41,903 nt of DNA from the NCBI GenBank assembly GCA_001275005.1, contig JWZX01003219.1, forward strand, positions 1 through 41,903, in the 5' to 3' direction. Position numbers and translations under genes: made by a program. Below, piece by piece: positions 1-8,404 of this stretch. The notes beneath the pieces are model-generated. The model ran no database searches. It saw only the letters and a list, made by a program, of their open reading frames with translations, and was not told where the DNA came from. Each line of letters opens with the position of its first letter. Positions within the stretch are counted from its first letter, which is position 1. This DNA comes from Chrysochromulina tobinii. Taxonomy: Eukaryota > Haptophyta > Prymnesiales > Chrysochromulinaceae.

Positions 1-1348
1 GCGGGGGCTGCGGGGGCTGCGCCGTTACGGGCGCCTCCTCGCCGGCCTCGGCGCCGCCTGTAGGCTCTGCCACAGCGGTGGTGTCGTCTGGAGCGGCTGA
101 TGCGCCATCCGCTGATGCTTCTGTGGGTGTCGCTTTCTCTGCAGTCGTCGCCACGGCCGGCGCCGCACTGCCCGCTGCCGCCGTCGCCACGTCGGTCTTG
201 GCCGCAGCGTGTGACGGAGCCCTGTCAGACTCGATGGAGGTGGCAGCCTCAGCCATCGCAGCCGGTGACGTGGCCAACGACCCAGCCGGCGGCGCAGCTG
301 CTGGAATCGCGGGAGGCGCTGGCGCGGGTGGCGTGGGTGGGCGCGGGTGGGCGCGGGTGGCGCGGGTGGCGGTTCAGCGCCCAACGCAGCGCCCCGCACG
401 ATCGGGGCAAGCGGCACCACTTGAACCAGCTGTTGGTTCGGACCCACCGCGATCGGCAACCCAAGGGGCCCCATCCGGGCGCCGTGTTGAGCAAATCCGG
501 GCTGCGGCAGGCGCGAGGGTAGGACCCCGACGCCCACGGACCCCGGCGCCGGGGCGTGCCGAGAAGGCAAAGGCTGACGGGAGCGCCACCTGCGCCGCAT
601 TAGGCGCTCGCTGCCGCTTGGCCTGCTCGGGGGCGTGCAGCTTAGCGGGTGAGCTGATGCCGCGGTACATGTCGAAGGTGAGGCGCTGCGAGCTCTCGAG
701 GCCGCGCGAGCGCTCGCCGCGCGAGCGCGAGCCGAGGCGCCCCTTTTGCGTGTCGAAGGCGGGTGGCGATGAATGCACCATCAGCTGCGCTGGTGCATTT
801 GACTCCTCGCTGTACTGGCGGGCAAACCCCTGCGGGGGCGACAGGCGCACCGAGGGGTGCGGCGAGAGCGGCGAGTGCAACGCCTGCGAACCCGCCTGCG
901 AGCCCTGCAGCTGCGGAAGCAGCCCTTGCGGCGCGGTTGCGTAAGGCGAGAGCGCCGCCCTCTGGCGCGACGTCGGGGGTGACGAGCGCGAGGGACCGCC
1001 CTTGCGCAAGGGAGGCGCAACTCCGATCGGAGGCAGCGAGCTGTTGGACGCGACTGGAAAGAGCGGCGGCGAGACCTGTCGCATGGGCGAGCGCGGCGTC
1101 GTCACCGTTAGCAGCGTGGCGTCCTCGTCGATCGACATTGGTGTCAGGCGGTTGGGTGGTGGTCGCCGCCGGCCCATGCTGATCCGAGTGCGCCCACCAC
1201 GGGTCAACTCGCCAAAGTTGATGAGGCGCTTTCGCGGGGGCTTGAAGGCGTTCGTGTTGGCGGCGGCGAGCGGCGGGGCCTCGGGGCTATGGCTGGCCGC
1301 GGGCATGGGCTCCACCGCGTCAGCCATGTGGGCGGTTGTGTACAGCAA
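1..1348 (-). CDS. Pro/Ser-rich protein, partial (runs off left edge)
   Basis: No family recognised. The first 250 or so residues read cleanly from the ATG at 1348; a second ATG at 1327 (MADAVEPMP) is an alternative start. The protein is rich in Pro, Ser, Arg and Ala and has many Ser-Pro/Thr-Pro dipeptides, as in an intrinsically disordered target of proline-directed kinases, and a basic patch (PPRKRLINF) near residue 40. In this frame a stop falls at 374-376. The neighbouring frame carries plausible coding sequence at about 340-540 (LPQPGFAQHGAR, VQVVPLAPIV), and the first frame becomes plausible again left of 300 (Ala/Thr/Glu-rich, MAEAATSIESD). One or two introns or small indels are therefore likely, and the gene continues past position 1. 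It is divergent from the gene at 1636. The strand choice rests on residue composition and is only moderately sure. Confidence 0.45.
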
Positions 1349-1635
1349 GACCTCCAGTCGGTTCGGTCTTCCCCACAGCCCCTTGTTCCCACAGGGACAG
1401 GCTCCGGGTCACGACGTGGCCCGCATCTCGAGCGAAGACTCGTGTCGTGTTTTTCTTTTGTGTTACAGTCACTGTAATTAAAAGTTCCCATTTGTTCAGT
1501 TTTTCGCGCTTGCAACCAAAGACACCATACCGCGACCTCCGAATCGCCGTGGGCGGCGCACGAGTCGGCGCGTGCGCGAGCGCAGCGCAAGTCGCGCGCG
1601 CGAGCCAGAGGAGCGTGTGCGCGAGCTGGCGTATC
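1349..1635. promoter_or_regulatory. Putative divergent promoter region
   Basis: This 287-bp spacer lies between the minus-strand Pro/Ser-rich gene and the plus-strand gene at 1636. It includes a locally T-rich stretch around 1446-1505 in otherwise GC-rich DNA. No clear TATA box is seen. The assignment is positional only. Confidence 0.3.
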
Positions 1636-2142
1636 ATGGCATCGATCGAAATGGAACGGTCCTCTGTCGCAACGGCGGCCTCGCTCCCGAAGCGGCCATC
1701 CTCCCTCTCCTTTGCTTTCCGCCTCGTGCGCTCCCTCGCGACCAAGGCGGCTGGGGCGACCTCACTCAAGAGTAGCGCCGTGGGCCACCCGCACTCGCGC
1801 TTCGAATCCGATGGTGTGATATTGGCTTCCACGGCTGACGAGAGATTGGACGTATGGGTTCGCCATGACAATGCCACGACTGAAGCCGCGACTGCGGCAG
1901 TTGCAGCCTCACCAGCGGCAACGCAGGAGGAAGACGAGACTTCCCCGTCGCCCGTTCCTGTGCGCCCCGCCTCTCCTCCCTCATTAGTCCAACGGGCGGG
2001 AGTCATGACCTCGAGCGTCTTCTCGCTGTCCTCGAGTGTGGACAATGACCAATCTCGCACGGCCCAATCTGATGAGGCTGAGGCATCAGATGACATATGG
2101 ATAGTGGATGACCCGCCCATCGCGTGGCAGATGACAATTTAG
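1636..2142 (+). CDS. Hypothetical Ser/Ala-rich protein, 168 aa
   Basis: No family recognised. I chose the ATG at 1636 (MASIEMERSS) because the open frame upstream of it reads like untranslated sequence. The N-terminal 55 residues are basic with a hydrophobic streak (LSFAFRLVRSLATK) and could be an organelle presequence. The middle is Ala/Thr-rich and leads into an acidic Pro/Ser linker. The last 35 residues are strongly acidic and end in DDIWIVDDPPIAWQMTI. An aromatic-aliphatic core between Asp pairs can be a short docking motif, but this one does not match a standard LIR exactly. The opposite strand is also open across this region (1320-2120), so the strand is not certain. Confidence 0.4.
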   Translation: MASIEMERSSVATAASLPKRPSSLSFAFRLVRSLATKAAGATSLKSSAVGHPHSRFESDGVILASTADERLDVWVRHDNATTEAATAAVAASPAATQEEDETSPSPVPVRPASPPSLVQRAGVMTSSVFSLSSSVDNDQSRTAQSDEAEASDDIWIVDDPPIAWQMTI

Positions 2143-3031
2143 AGATCGCCCTGATAGCGTCCGAGCGCCAGCAGCGCGCATCGCTCGAGAGACGTCGATC
2201 GGCCGATCGGGGGGCTCCGGTTCGGTTCGTCGACGTAGACGAGATTTGTATTGTAACTTTAAACTTACAAGCTGGTCCCTACATTGGCGGGACCCACTGA
2301 ATTGCACGTGGGGGAATTTGAAGAGCTATAATTAGAGAGCGCATGGAAACCGCACGATCGTACGTGTACCGCCATGAAGTCGAACTCCCGACGAACCCGC
2401 ACGTCGACCCGCACGGACCGGTTGGGGTTGCCGTTTTATTACGTGCACGGTGGTGCAGAACTTAGTGCTGGTGGTGCTTTATTGGTGCTGGTGGGGACTT
2501 AAGCGTGTGAATCTAGAAAGAATTCCTCCCCAAACCCCTTTGGTTCAAATGAGAGAGGAAATTGATCCCGCCGCGCGGTCGCCAGGGTCCGCCCCGGGCG
2601 CCCCCAAGGTCCTACTGTCGCTCTTTACGGGCGTCCTTTACCGGGGGCCGCAAACCCGCAATGTTCCACGTTTGGCCATTAAAACTCTGTGTTTCCTCTG
2701 TGTTTGCGCCGGAGCCGCGCCCACCCGATATCTCGCGCCGGCGGCGGCGGGCGCCCCAAAGGAGGCGAATGCGCGCCCGCTTTACATTAGTAGAATTTTT
2801 GAAATTGACACTGAACGTTTCAGACCTGTTTCTTCAAAGCCCGAGAAGTTCATCCTGTCGTCGGTCCACATATCGAGTGAGGTCCACATATCGAGTAGAG
2901 GACACGGCCGAGTGTGCCGGCGCCCAGAGCAAGCTAGTGGATCCGCACGCGCCCAGCTTGCCTATCCGTTCATTCCGTCTGCTCGCTTCTCCCTTCCGCG
3001 CAGGTGTGTTTCCTCGTATACGCTTCCAGGC
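2143..3031. other. Long gene-poor stretch upstream of the 3032 gene
   Basis: This 889-bp stretch has no convincing gene. A frame is open from 2450 into the gene at 3032, but its composition is not protein-like. An AT-rich TATAATTA-type sequence occurs near 2326-2333. A 16-bp direct repeat lies at 2863-2878 and 2881-2896. Much of this is probably the promoter and 5' leader of the downstream gene. Confidence 0.35.
2863..2896. repeat. 16-bp tandem direct repeat upstream of gene 3032
   Basis: GGTCCACATATCGAGT occurs twice, at 2863-2878 and 2881-2896, with an 18-bp period. It lies about 140 bp before the ATG at 3032 and could be a paired protein-binding site. Function is inferred from position alone. 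Confidence 0.5.
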
Positions 3032-3433
3032 ATGTCGACGAAGCCATTCAAGTCGATGATGGATGAGATCATGGCGCGTCCAAAGGACTTCAAGAGCTAC
3101 TCGAAGGCGCAGCGCACCATCGACGGACAGTACGGTCCGGAGCAGTTGGGCGTCGTGCGGTACCCGTACTCGACTTCCGAGCGCCTCTACAAGAACGACT
3201 TCCGCGCGATCGTCAGCAACCGACTGACGCACCCCTATTGCTTGACCTGCAAGAAAGGCGCTGGCTCGATTCCATTCAATATCCTCAGTGGCTCGAACTT
3301 TGACGACGACAAGGTGAACGCAGCCGCGAACTGGATCTCCGAGCAAGAGCGCTCGTACGTGCTCAAGAGCCTCACCGCCGGAAAGTCGATCGAGCCCACC
3401 GGCATTCGCACTGAGTGCAGCTTCATCGGGTAG
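3032..3433 (+). CDS. Hypothetical conserved-looking protein, 133 aa
   Basis: Family not recognised. I chose the ATG at 3032 (MSTKPFKSMM) because the composition changes there from Arg/Pro/Ala-rich filler to a balanced globular sequence. The protein is soluble, without signal peptide, membrane span or coiled coil. It has aromatic clusters (VVRYPYSTSERLY), a Cys pair in HPYCLTCKKGAG that could bind metal only with partners elsewhere, and a helical-looking C-terminal half (AANWISEQERSYVLKSL). The last residues are IRTECSFIG. The even composition and the clean stop argue for a real gene. The antisense frame (2834-3346) looks like a shadow. Confidence 0.65.
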   Translation: MSTKPFKSMMDEIMARPKDFKSYSKAQRTIDGQYGPEQLGVVRYPYSTSERLYKNDFRAIVSNRLTHPYCLTCKKGAGSIPFNILSGSNFDDDKVNAAANWISEQERSYVLKSLTAGKSIEPTGIRTECSFIG

Positions 3434-4083
3434 ACGTACTGAGCGCGCCTGGCGTAGCTGCTATCCTTGACGAGTGAGACTGGAGATGTCGAGCCTCGTT
3501 CCATCGCGTGGTCATGCGCGAGACTGTTGAGATGCTGTTTGCTGAGGGATGCTTGATGAAGATTGAGAGCTGGATCGAGACGGTACACACCCGCACCATA
3601 CATGACGGCGTAGGGCGTACGGCTGCGTTACCCTCCAAGCCTTGCTACGACGCCCGCCCGGAACACCCCCAGCGGCACGCGCGTACAACCGCGGCCTGTC
3701 TAAAGTGTGTATTCGGGTGTCGCGCGCTGTAGGACGGTGCGCACGCGGCACGGTCATTGGGCACGGTGACATGGTACACGGCGCCGCCGGCGCCGCGCGC
3801 GCCCCGCGGCGGCCGCGGGGGATGGTGGCAATGATAAGCACTCTCGAAGTCTGATCTGATCCAACGCTATATGACTTACGACAGCACACAGGGCACGCGC
3901 GCCGACGTACGTTGAGCAGCGCCGGCGACGGTCGCGCCGGGACGCGGCGAACGTAAGGTAAGGTGGAGCCGGACGGCCATCTCCGGCGGCGCGGTCTCCG
4001 AGCATGGAGGCTCTCCGGACGTCGCACACAGAGCGCAGTTCGATACTGCTGCACACAGATCGCGTAGTGGTGAGGAGGACGAA
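3434..4083. other. Convergent intergenic region, no gene seen
   Basis: These 650 bp lie between two genes that converge on them, so they hold two 3' regions. Open frames on both strands are Arg-rich and unlike protein. The only structure noted is a very GC-rich block around 3780-3822 with a perfect inverted repeat. Confidence 0.5.
3802..3820. repeat. Perfect 8-bp inverted repeat (hairpin)
   Basis: CCCCGCGG, a CGG loop, then CCGCGGGG: an all-GC stem of 8 bp inside the convergent 3' region. It may be chance in such GC-rich sequence, or a structured 3'-end element. Confidence 0.35.
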
Positions 4084-4713
4084 CTAGACAGCCTGTGCAC
4101 TCGCCTGAATGATGCCCAGCTCGCGCTTGAGCTGCTCGTGCATCTTTGCGAACCTGACGAGCAGAGCACCCACGCGCGCCGTGAGCAATTGTGGGTAAAG
4201 TGGCAGGTGGCGCGGACGACGGACGAGGCGGCAGCACGCGAACCGTGTGAGCTCATCGCGATGCTGCTGAGCACGGCGGCGCTGGAGGTCCTTGTCCTTC
4301 TCGACCGCCTCCAGCTTCTCGCTCAGTGCGTACGCTTGCTGCTCCACACGCACATGCTCCTCATGCGCCTTGGTCCACTCGCACCGCTGGGCGTCGTACG
4401 TGCAGCCGATCGACTCGGCCTCCTTGCCGACCGACACCTTCTGCTGGCGGACAGCTTTCAACTCCTGCTGCCTTGCGTATTTCAGCGCGTGCATCTTCTC
4501 ATATGCAAGCTTGCTCTCGACGTAGCGCAGCTTGAGCTTCCGCTCCTCCTCCTCGAGTGCGGCGATCTCTGCATCGTTGGCCTCGACCTGCTGCCGGGCT
4601 TTGTCGCACTCTGTGCGCCCGCCCTCGCATTGCAGGTTGGTCGCGTGCAGCGAGTGCCGCGATTTGACCAGCTTCGAGGCCAGCGACTGCAGCGGGGCCG
4701 TGAAGGCCGGCAT
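4084..4713 (-). CDS. Coiled-coil protein with one putative 90-nt intron
   Basis: Starts at the ATG at 4713 (MPAFTAPLQSLASKL). Residues of about 20-165 form a long charged coiled coil (AALEEEERKLKLRYVESKLAYEKM, split here only for description) with regular Leu/Ala spacing and many Glu/Lys/Gln. The frame is open to the stop at 4084, but about 30 residues near the end (CCRLVRRPRHLPLYPQLLTA) break the heptad pattern. Removing 4154-4243 as a GT...AG intron joins RDELTR to FAKMHEQLKREL in frame and restores a continuous coiled coil, giving about 179 aa. Function is unknown; such proteins are often cytoskeletal or flagellar, but nothing here proves that. It is divergent from the ferredoxin gene, with 154 bp between the two ATGs. 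Confidence 0.6.
   Translation of the reverse strand: MPAFTAPLQSLASKLVKSRHSLHATNLQCEGGRTECDKARQQVEANDAEIAALEEEERKLKLRYVESKLAYEKMHALKYARQQELKAVRQQKVSVGKEAESIGCTYDAQRCEWTKAHEEHVRVEQQAYALSEKLEAVEKDKDLQRRRAQQHRDELTRFACCRLVRRPRHLPLYPQLLTARVGALLVRFAKMHEQLKRELGIIQASAQAV
4154..4243 (-). other. Putative 90-nt GT-AG intron with flanking direct repeats
   Basis: On the minus strand the intron begins GTTCGCG and ends GTCAG, and the next exon begins GTTCGCA. The 7-bp GGTTCGC therefore sits at both boundaries. A TGCTCAC branch-point-like sequence lies about 30 nt before the acceptor. The length is a multiple of 3 with no stop, so retention would also keep the frame. Support comes from restoration of the coiled-coil pattern. 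Confidence 0.5.
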
Positions 4714-4867
4714 CTAGTACGGTGAAACCCGCGGGAAAGCAGACTTTTCCAAAGATGCCAGGACTCGACGAAAACGATTGGACGATCGCATCTCCAGATC
4801 ATCGATCGCTTCGAGTTGAGTGAGGTGACCTTTTCATTTCGCTCGCGAGGTGTTAACACGTTTGCAC

Positions 4868-5602
4868 ATGCTGCGCGCGTTCTCCCGAGTGACGATCGTG
4901 CCGCTGTACCGTCGCACGCCACTCGCGTGCCATGCGCGATCAGTGTGGAAGCCTGCCGGTCTCGCACCCCCACCGCCGAGCAATGATCGCGAACTGGCCG
5001 TTAAATTCGTCGAGGAGCGTGGCTATGAGCGCGCCATTGCAAACGCCGTCGTTGTTACCCTTTCAGGAGAAGGCTGGGCGTCGGAAGCTGCATCAGCCGG
5101 TGGCCTTTTCGCGCTCGCCAAGCGACTTGCCGGCCGTTGGGAGATGGGTGCTGACGAAGGCCTGCACGACCTCGCCAAGTCGATTGAGTTTGAGCTCGCA
5201 GCCAAGGCGGGCAAGAAGAACGTGACCTTCTTGGTGATGCCGCCGCGAGGCGAGCCGTTCACGTGCGAAGCGCTCGAGGGTATGTCACTGAAAGAGGTGG
5301 CCGAACACGGCGAGACAGATGGCGCTCGGCAACTCGCCGAGCTCCTCGAGTGCGCGTGCGCCGGTGTCATGGCTTGCTCGACTTGCCATGTGTACGTTGA
5401 CACCGATTGGCTAGCCGCCGTGGGACCGCCCAGCGAAGCAGAAGAGGACATGCTCGACCTGGCCTTCGAGCGGCGGGATGAATCGCGCCTCGGCTGCCAA
5501 ATAAGACTCAACCCCGCTCTCGATGGCTTGCGCGTTTCCATCCCTGGCGGCGCACACAATCTGTTTGATTACATTCCGTTTGAGGACAACAACAAAACGT
5601 AG
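4868..5602 (+). CDS. Mitochondrial-type [2Fe-2S] ferredoxin (adrenodoxin family)
   Basis: Numbering is from the ATG at 4868 (MLRAFSRVT); an ATG 18 bp upstream is also in frame. Residues 1-27 are basic, lack acidic residues and look like a mitochondrial presequence. The C-terminal domain (about 118-240) carries the adrenodoxin-type cluster motif: C164-x5-C170-x2-C173-x36-C210, with the classic MACSTCHVYV core. In this family the protein passes electrons from a ferredoxin reductase to iron-sulfur cluster assembly or to P450 and heme A enzymes; the substrate cannot be told here. Oddly, about 80 residues (40-117, from NDRELAVKFVEERG to AAKAGK) lie between presequence and ferredoxin fold. They look helical, are absent from typical family members of about 110-130 mature residues, and I do not recognise them. 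An extra Cys (C162) sits beside the cluster. Confidence 0.9.
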   Translation: MLRAFSRVTIVPLYRRTPLACHARSVWKPAGLAPPPPSNDRELAVKFVEERGYERAIANAVVVTLSGEGWASEAASAGGLFALAKRLAGRWEMGADEGLHDLAKSIEFELAAKAGKKNVTFLVMPPRGEPFTCEALEGMSLKEVAEHGETDGARQLAELLECACAGVMACSTCHVYVDTDWLAAVGPPSEAEEDMLDLAFERRDESRLGCQIRLNPALDGLRVSIPGGAHNLFDYIPFEDNNKT

Positions 5603-5952
5603 GTGAATCTGATCGGAGAGTATATTCGTACTGTACTAGGAGCATTGCTGACAGGACAGGGTGCGCATTTGTTTTATGAGCATATAGTAGATCACTTATT
5701 AAATGTTAGGAAAGCTGAAGATTTTAGGACGCCCCCCCTATGGCTATGCGTTTAAGGCCCTATCAGGAAAGCGAGCCGCAACCCCGGCCGGTTTTGAGCT
5801 TCAAACACGGTTACGATTTAATCTTCTACCAGATGGCATCACCCACATGCACTGAAGTGTGAGTGCCAGATGTGTGAGTGCCAGGATGGCTCGTGTGAAG
5901 AGATGTCAAGGCCATTCCCCGTGGCGACCCCGAGTCGACGCACGTCGGACGC
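5603..5952. other. Intergenic region holding a broken gene fragment
   Basis: These 350 bp follow the ferredoxin stop. They include a locally AT-rich part (about 5620-5720, probable 3' region), a C run, and at 5805-5853 a near-copy of part of the next gene. No intact gene is seen. Confidence 0.5.
5805..5853 (+). pseudogene. 49-bp partial duplicate of glycosyltransferase coding sequence
   Basis: Positions 5805-5853 match 6141-6189 in 47 of 49 bases. The fragment would encode the same HGYDLxFYQMASPxCT segment and then hits a stop. Right after it, 5854-5866 (GAAGTGTGAGTGC) is the reverse complement of 6185-6197 in the intact gene, so the breakpoint also involves an inversion or template switch. 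GTGTGAGTGCCAG is then repeated in tandem. The fragment lacks the rest of the gene and is not expected to be functional. Confidence 0.7.
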
Positions 5953-7932
5953 ATGGCCAAGCGGCAGCTGGTAGACTACGTTCACCTCGACCGGAATACC
6001 AGGGTACATGTGCTTGCGCGCGCAAAGACAGCCATCGTGATGTCTGACCACCGTTCGCCGACGCTCGGCTCGAGCGCGCGCGCGACGACTCTGACATATC
6101 CTGCCCTCGCGTTTGCGCTTAATGCCATGTACGCGTGCGAACACGGTTACGATTTACTCTTCTACCAGATGGCATCACCCGCATGCACTCACACTTCACA
6201 GGGCGTGCGAGGAGCCAGCTATTGCAAACTTCCAGCCATCGCGCATGCGCTGACACGGTACGAGGTTGTAGCCTTCATCGATTCCGACTCCTTCTTCCTC
6301 GAGCGGAACCTCTCGCTTCCAGCGCTCGTGGCACGGTACGCACCGCGATCGGCAGACCAGCCAGCTACAGCTGCCGCATGGTTCGCTAATGACCTGCCGC
6401 AGCTCGGCGAGCGCGCCAATGGTGGCTTTCACGTATGGTACCGTGGGAGTGGGACGACACGCACCTTGCGCACGTGGTGGCACCTGCCAGCCGCGCGCTT
6501 TGCGGTCGAGCACGACTTTGAGCAGCATGCGCTGCAGTGGACACTCAGCCATCTTGCAGACGCCGTTCCGCTCCTCGGCACCTTGCAGATGCATGCCATG
6601 GCGGACGCGGCGCTCACGTTCAAGTACGCGATCGCACACGCCGACCACACCAAGGCGGCTCGGCGATTATGGGTCATGTCCATTGAGCTCCTCGACGCTT
6701 CCCTTGAAGATGGCCCTTCGAACCGCTCGGCCGACCGCGATGATGCCGCTAAGAGGCGTCGTCGCAAGCGCGCGTCGCTCGTGCGCGAGGCCCGCTCGGT
6801 GCCGTCGACGGCCGAGCCGCCCGACCCTTTGCTCCAGCGCGTGCTTCGGGCCGCTGCCACTGAGCTGCGCGAAGGCCACGGGCTGCCTGGCCACAAGCTG
6901 ACGCTCAATGCGCCCGAGGGACGTTGCCCTGCCGGCGGGCGAATGGGCGGGAAGGGCTCGTGGCGCACACTAGCGTACAACGCGAGCGAGATGGCGAGCG
7001 AGGAGCTGCCCGCTGCAGACTTGCTTGGAGCCGCTGGCCTGCCTCTGGTGCTGCTCCCGTGCTCTGGCGAGGACGGCGGTGGCAGCGACCGCGGCGATGG
7101 CGTCGGCGCTGGTGGCGTCGGCGCTGGTGGCGGCAGCGGCGCTGCCGCCGGCGGCGGCGTTGTCTCGAGCGCGCTGCAGGAGTGGCAGCGCCTCGAAGGC
7201 GGTGGCTGGCGGCTGGCCGGTCGGCCGGCCTTCTGCTTGGGCGCCGGCCCGCGCAAAGCTGCCAAGACTCCCTACCCGCACCTCGCCAGCCTGCATCGCT
7301 GTCCTCGCCCGCATCACGGCTCAGACACCTCGTACGCGGCTCGAACGGCTCTAACGGCGGTCGGAGTGGACGGCGAGGTCATCCGCACGCTGGCGCCCTT
7401 GGCAGTGGTGCGCCAGGCGCTGAGGGCCGCTGCCAAGCGTGGCCGTGCTTCAGGCCCACAGTCTGATTCACAGTCCGATTCACAGTCCGTCCAGCCGCGG
7501 GAGCCCCTGCCTTCGTCGCGCGCAGTGCGGCGTCGGCTGTCGGCGTCGCCCTTTCGAGAGCGACAGTCCGCGTCGCGACGATTACGCGAGCGTAAGCCAG
7601 GTTCCCGGGCGCGCAAGGCTCCCTTTTGGCAGGATGGCAGTCTCAAGGTAAGCAGCATGACCACCCACCTTTGCCTGAGCACGTGGCGCGCGCAGCTCGG
7701 TGTCGGAGCCGCCGTCGTCTTCACGCCATGCGTGCTGGACGCGTCCGCTCGAGAGCACGCTGCCGCCCAGGCGAGCAGCAGCGGCGGCGACCACTCCCAA
7801 AGCGGTCCGATGCGACTCACCGTGCTACCATCGAGGGTGAAAGGAGACGTTGCCAAGCTTCAGTTAGGCGACGCTGGACGCGCTGGCGCTCTCTGCGTGT
7901 CAGCACGCATCGAGGGAGTTAGCTGGGATTGA
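5953..7932 (+). CDS. GT-A-fold glycosyltransferase with long C-terminal extension, 659 aa
   Basis: Probable nucleotide-sugar-dependent glycosyltransferase, similar in layout to galactosyl/mannosyl transferases of the GT34 type. Residues about 45-115 give the expected order: a helix (TYPALAFALNAMYACEHGYDL, in parts), then SYCKLPAIAHAL, then VVAFIDSDSFF, where D110-S-D112 is the likely DxD metal/nucleotide-sugar site. N156-GGFHVWYRG and H187-DFEQHALQW are the later acceptor/sugar-side motifs of such enzymes. There is no N-terminal signal anchor, and the core starts almost at once, so an upstream exon may be missing. From about residue 220 a basic KRRRRKR patch, a Gly/Ala-rich linker (about 375-405) and a Ser/Arg-rich stretch follow. 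The last 100 residues (GSLKVSSMTTHLCLSTWRA, VVFTPCVLD) vaguely recall a beta-trefoil sugar-binding module. The catalytic core is well supported; the sugar and acceptor are unknown. Confidence 0.75.
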   Translation: MAKRQLVDYVHLDRNTRVHVLARAKTAIVMSDHRSPTLGSSARATTLTYPALAFALNAMYACEHGYDLLFYQMASPACTHTSQGVRGASYCKLPAIAHALTRYEVVAFIDSDSFFLERNLSLPALVARYAPRSADQPATAAAWFANDLPQLGERANGGFHVWYRGSGTTRTLRTWWHLPAARFAVEHDFEQHALQWTLSHLADAVPLLGTLQMHAMADAALTFKYAIAHADHTKAARRLWVMSIELLDASLEDGPSNRSADRDDAAKRRRRKRASLVREARSVPSTAEPPDPLLQRVLRAAATELREGHGLPGHKLTLNAPEGRCPAGGRMGGKGSWRTLAYNASEMASEELPAADLLGAAGLPLVLLPCSGEDGGGSDRGDGVGAGGVGAGGGSGAAAGGGVVSSALQEWQRLEGGGWRLAGRPAFCLGAGPRKAAKTPYPHLASLHRCPRPHHGSDTSYAARTALTAVGVDGEVIRTLAPLAVVRQALRAAAKRGRASGPQSDSQSDSQSVQPREPLPSSRAVRRRLSASPFRERQSASRRLRERKPGSRARKAPFWQDGSLKVSSMTTHLCLSTWRAQLGVGAAVVFTPCVLDASAREHAAAQASSSGGDHSQSGPMRLTVLPSRVKGDVAKLQLGDAGRAGALCVSARIEGVSWD

Positions 7933-8404
7933 CATATGTTGAGTTCTCTCAGTGCCTGGTAGTGGAGGTTTAGTGTTAGAATGTCAGCCGTAGTGCGTAA
8001 AGCTACACGGCTCTCCGGTACGTTCGCGGTTCTTACCGGGGGCAGCAATGACGACCTGCAACGCAAGGTCGCTTGCGCCGCGCCGCGCGCGCGAAATCCG
8101 AATAGTTACTTTCCGGCTCTGTATCGGTATACCGGCTTTGGTGGCGGTGCGTTCTTCCGAAGACGGAAATACGGTCTACCTATTTAGCTATTATTACTTT
8201 TTTAGATCTCTATTGATCCACCGCTTGTAATACGATTAATATTGTGGTGAGCGAGCGGTGTCCATAGCGCATAGGGGGTTCTTCGGTGATTATTCTATAT
8301 TATCGACGAAAAACCAAAAAAGAAATAGCTCAGAGGCTACCATATAAATTGTTGCTCCGGGATTAGCCGGACCGCTTTTGTCATAGTCCGAGTTCTGTAC
8401 GCGC
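7933..8404. other. Convergent intergenic region, AT-rich centre
   Basis: This 472-bp stretch lies between the 3' ends of the glycosyltransferase (plus) and class II aldolase (minus). The part at about 8175-8345 is clearly AT-rich compared with the genes and probably holds both 3' UTRs and poly(A) sites. No gene is seen. Confidence 0.5.

Noticed and set aside
78-944. Long plus-strand open frame of 288 aa
   Set aside because: Composition (Cys/Gly/Arg runs in the second half) fits the antisense of the Pro/Ser-rich minus-strand gene, helped by high GC.
1320-2120. Minus-strand open frame of 266 aa opposite the gene at 1636
   Set aside because: It overlaps the divergent promoter and runs antisense to a frame with a better start and a natural acidic end. 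Not fully excluded.
2834-3346. Minus-strand open frame of 170 aa
   Set aside because: Exact antisense of the 133-aa gene, with Arg/Val-rich shadow composition.
3512-4237. Minus-strand open frame of 241 aa
   Set aside because: Arg/Pro/Cys-rich without regular structure; it overlaps the coiled-coil gene in another frame.
5805-6189. Reading the 49-bp duplicate as another intron-boundary repeat
   Set aside because: The DNA between the copies encodes required parts of the glycosyltransferase and no matching donor/acceptor pair exists.
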